Assembly: GCA_964538565.1 (NCBI GenBank)
Contig: CAZIGW010000248.1
Span: forward strand, 1-32,745
DNA: 32,745 nt
Source of the DNA: CAYVBN01 sp964538565
Lineage (GTDB): Bacteria; Pseudomonadota; Alphaproteobacteria; Rhizobiales; Xanthobacteraceae
Reading direction: 5' to 3'
Shown here: positions 32,736 through 32,745 of the stretch, piece by piece
Layout of the letters: each line of letters opens with the position of its first letter
Numbering within the stretch: position 1 is the first letter of the stretch
The notes under the pieces: generated by a model
Seen by the model: only the letters and a program-made list of their open reading frames with translations
What the model was told of the DNA's origin: nothing
Databases searched by the model: none
Program-made: the position numbers and the translations under genes

Positions 32736-32745
32736 GTCGCGCTCT

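Noticed and set aside
1..32745. CRISPR arrays, rRNA, tRNA, transposases or phage genes
   Set aside because: I looked for regularly spaced repeats, tRNA arms and transposase or integrase motifs and found none.

Overview
The window looks like chromosomal DNA from a high-GC alphaproteobacterium of the order Hyphomicrobiales (Rhizobiales), probably near the Bradyrhizobium, Rhodopseudomonas or Rhodoplanes group. The evidence is GC-rich codon use, a cytoplasmic NAD-dependent fdsGBACD formate dehydrogenase, an HWE-family histidine kinase, a GGAAC-N16-CGTT (EcfG-type) promoter, a large set of orphan tripartite-tricarboxylate (Bug) binding proteins, and two intergenic elements that resemble repeats common in Rhizobiales. 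The placement rests on recognition, not on a database search.

Left part (1-5173): the 3' part of a GntR/UTRA regulator, then a tightly packed operon of a Gfo/Idh/MocA oxidoreductase, a creatininase-family amidohydrolase, a small cupin and a D-2-hydroxyacid dehydrogenase. A strong hairpin separates it from a convergent Bug-type binding protein. This reads as a catabolic module for an unidentified small carbon or amide substrate. Positions 5174-7848 are gene-poor: a 30-residue membrane peptide gene, a small secreted protein gene, and a frameshifted cytochrome c remnant.

Middle part (7849-14638): a VOC/PhnB-like protein, a YciI-like DGPF protein, a secreted metallophosphoesterase-like protein, two tandem cupins divergent from a second Bug protein, a DUF5996-type protein and a YgjV-like membrane protein that overlaps the end of the formate dehydrogenase operon.

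Formate region (14502-23355): the operon fdsG-fdsB-fdsA-fdhD(fdsC)-fdsD on the minus strand, divergent from a ModE/LysR-type regulator with a periplasmic-binding-protein-like sensor domain. A palindromic operator candidate lies in the shared promoter region. Past a bidirectional terminator sit an oxalate/formate-type MFS antiporter and, 10 bases downstream of it, a 41-residue one-helix protein that is probably its small subunit. Together these would import or exchange formate/oxalate and oxidise formate to CO2 with NADH formation.

Right part (23356-32735): a 1234-residue hybrid kinase carrying two complete kinase cores (a classical HisKA core and an HWE core) and two receivers, preceded by a near-perfect EcfG general-stress promoter; an NMT1/SsuA-like binding protein with a sigma-70-like promoter; a third orphan Bug protein; and, convergent with it, a molybdenum hydroxylase large subunit of the xanthine dehydrogenase family whose partner subunits are not in the window. 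The points most worth checking are the stress-promoter/dual-kinase gene, the formate module with its tiny transporter subunit, and the decayed cytochrome c.
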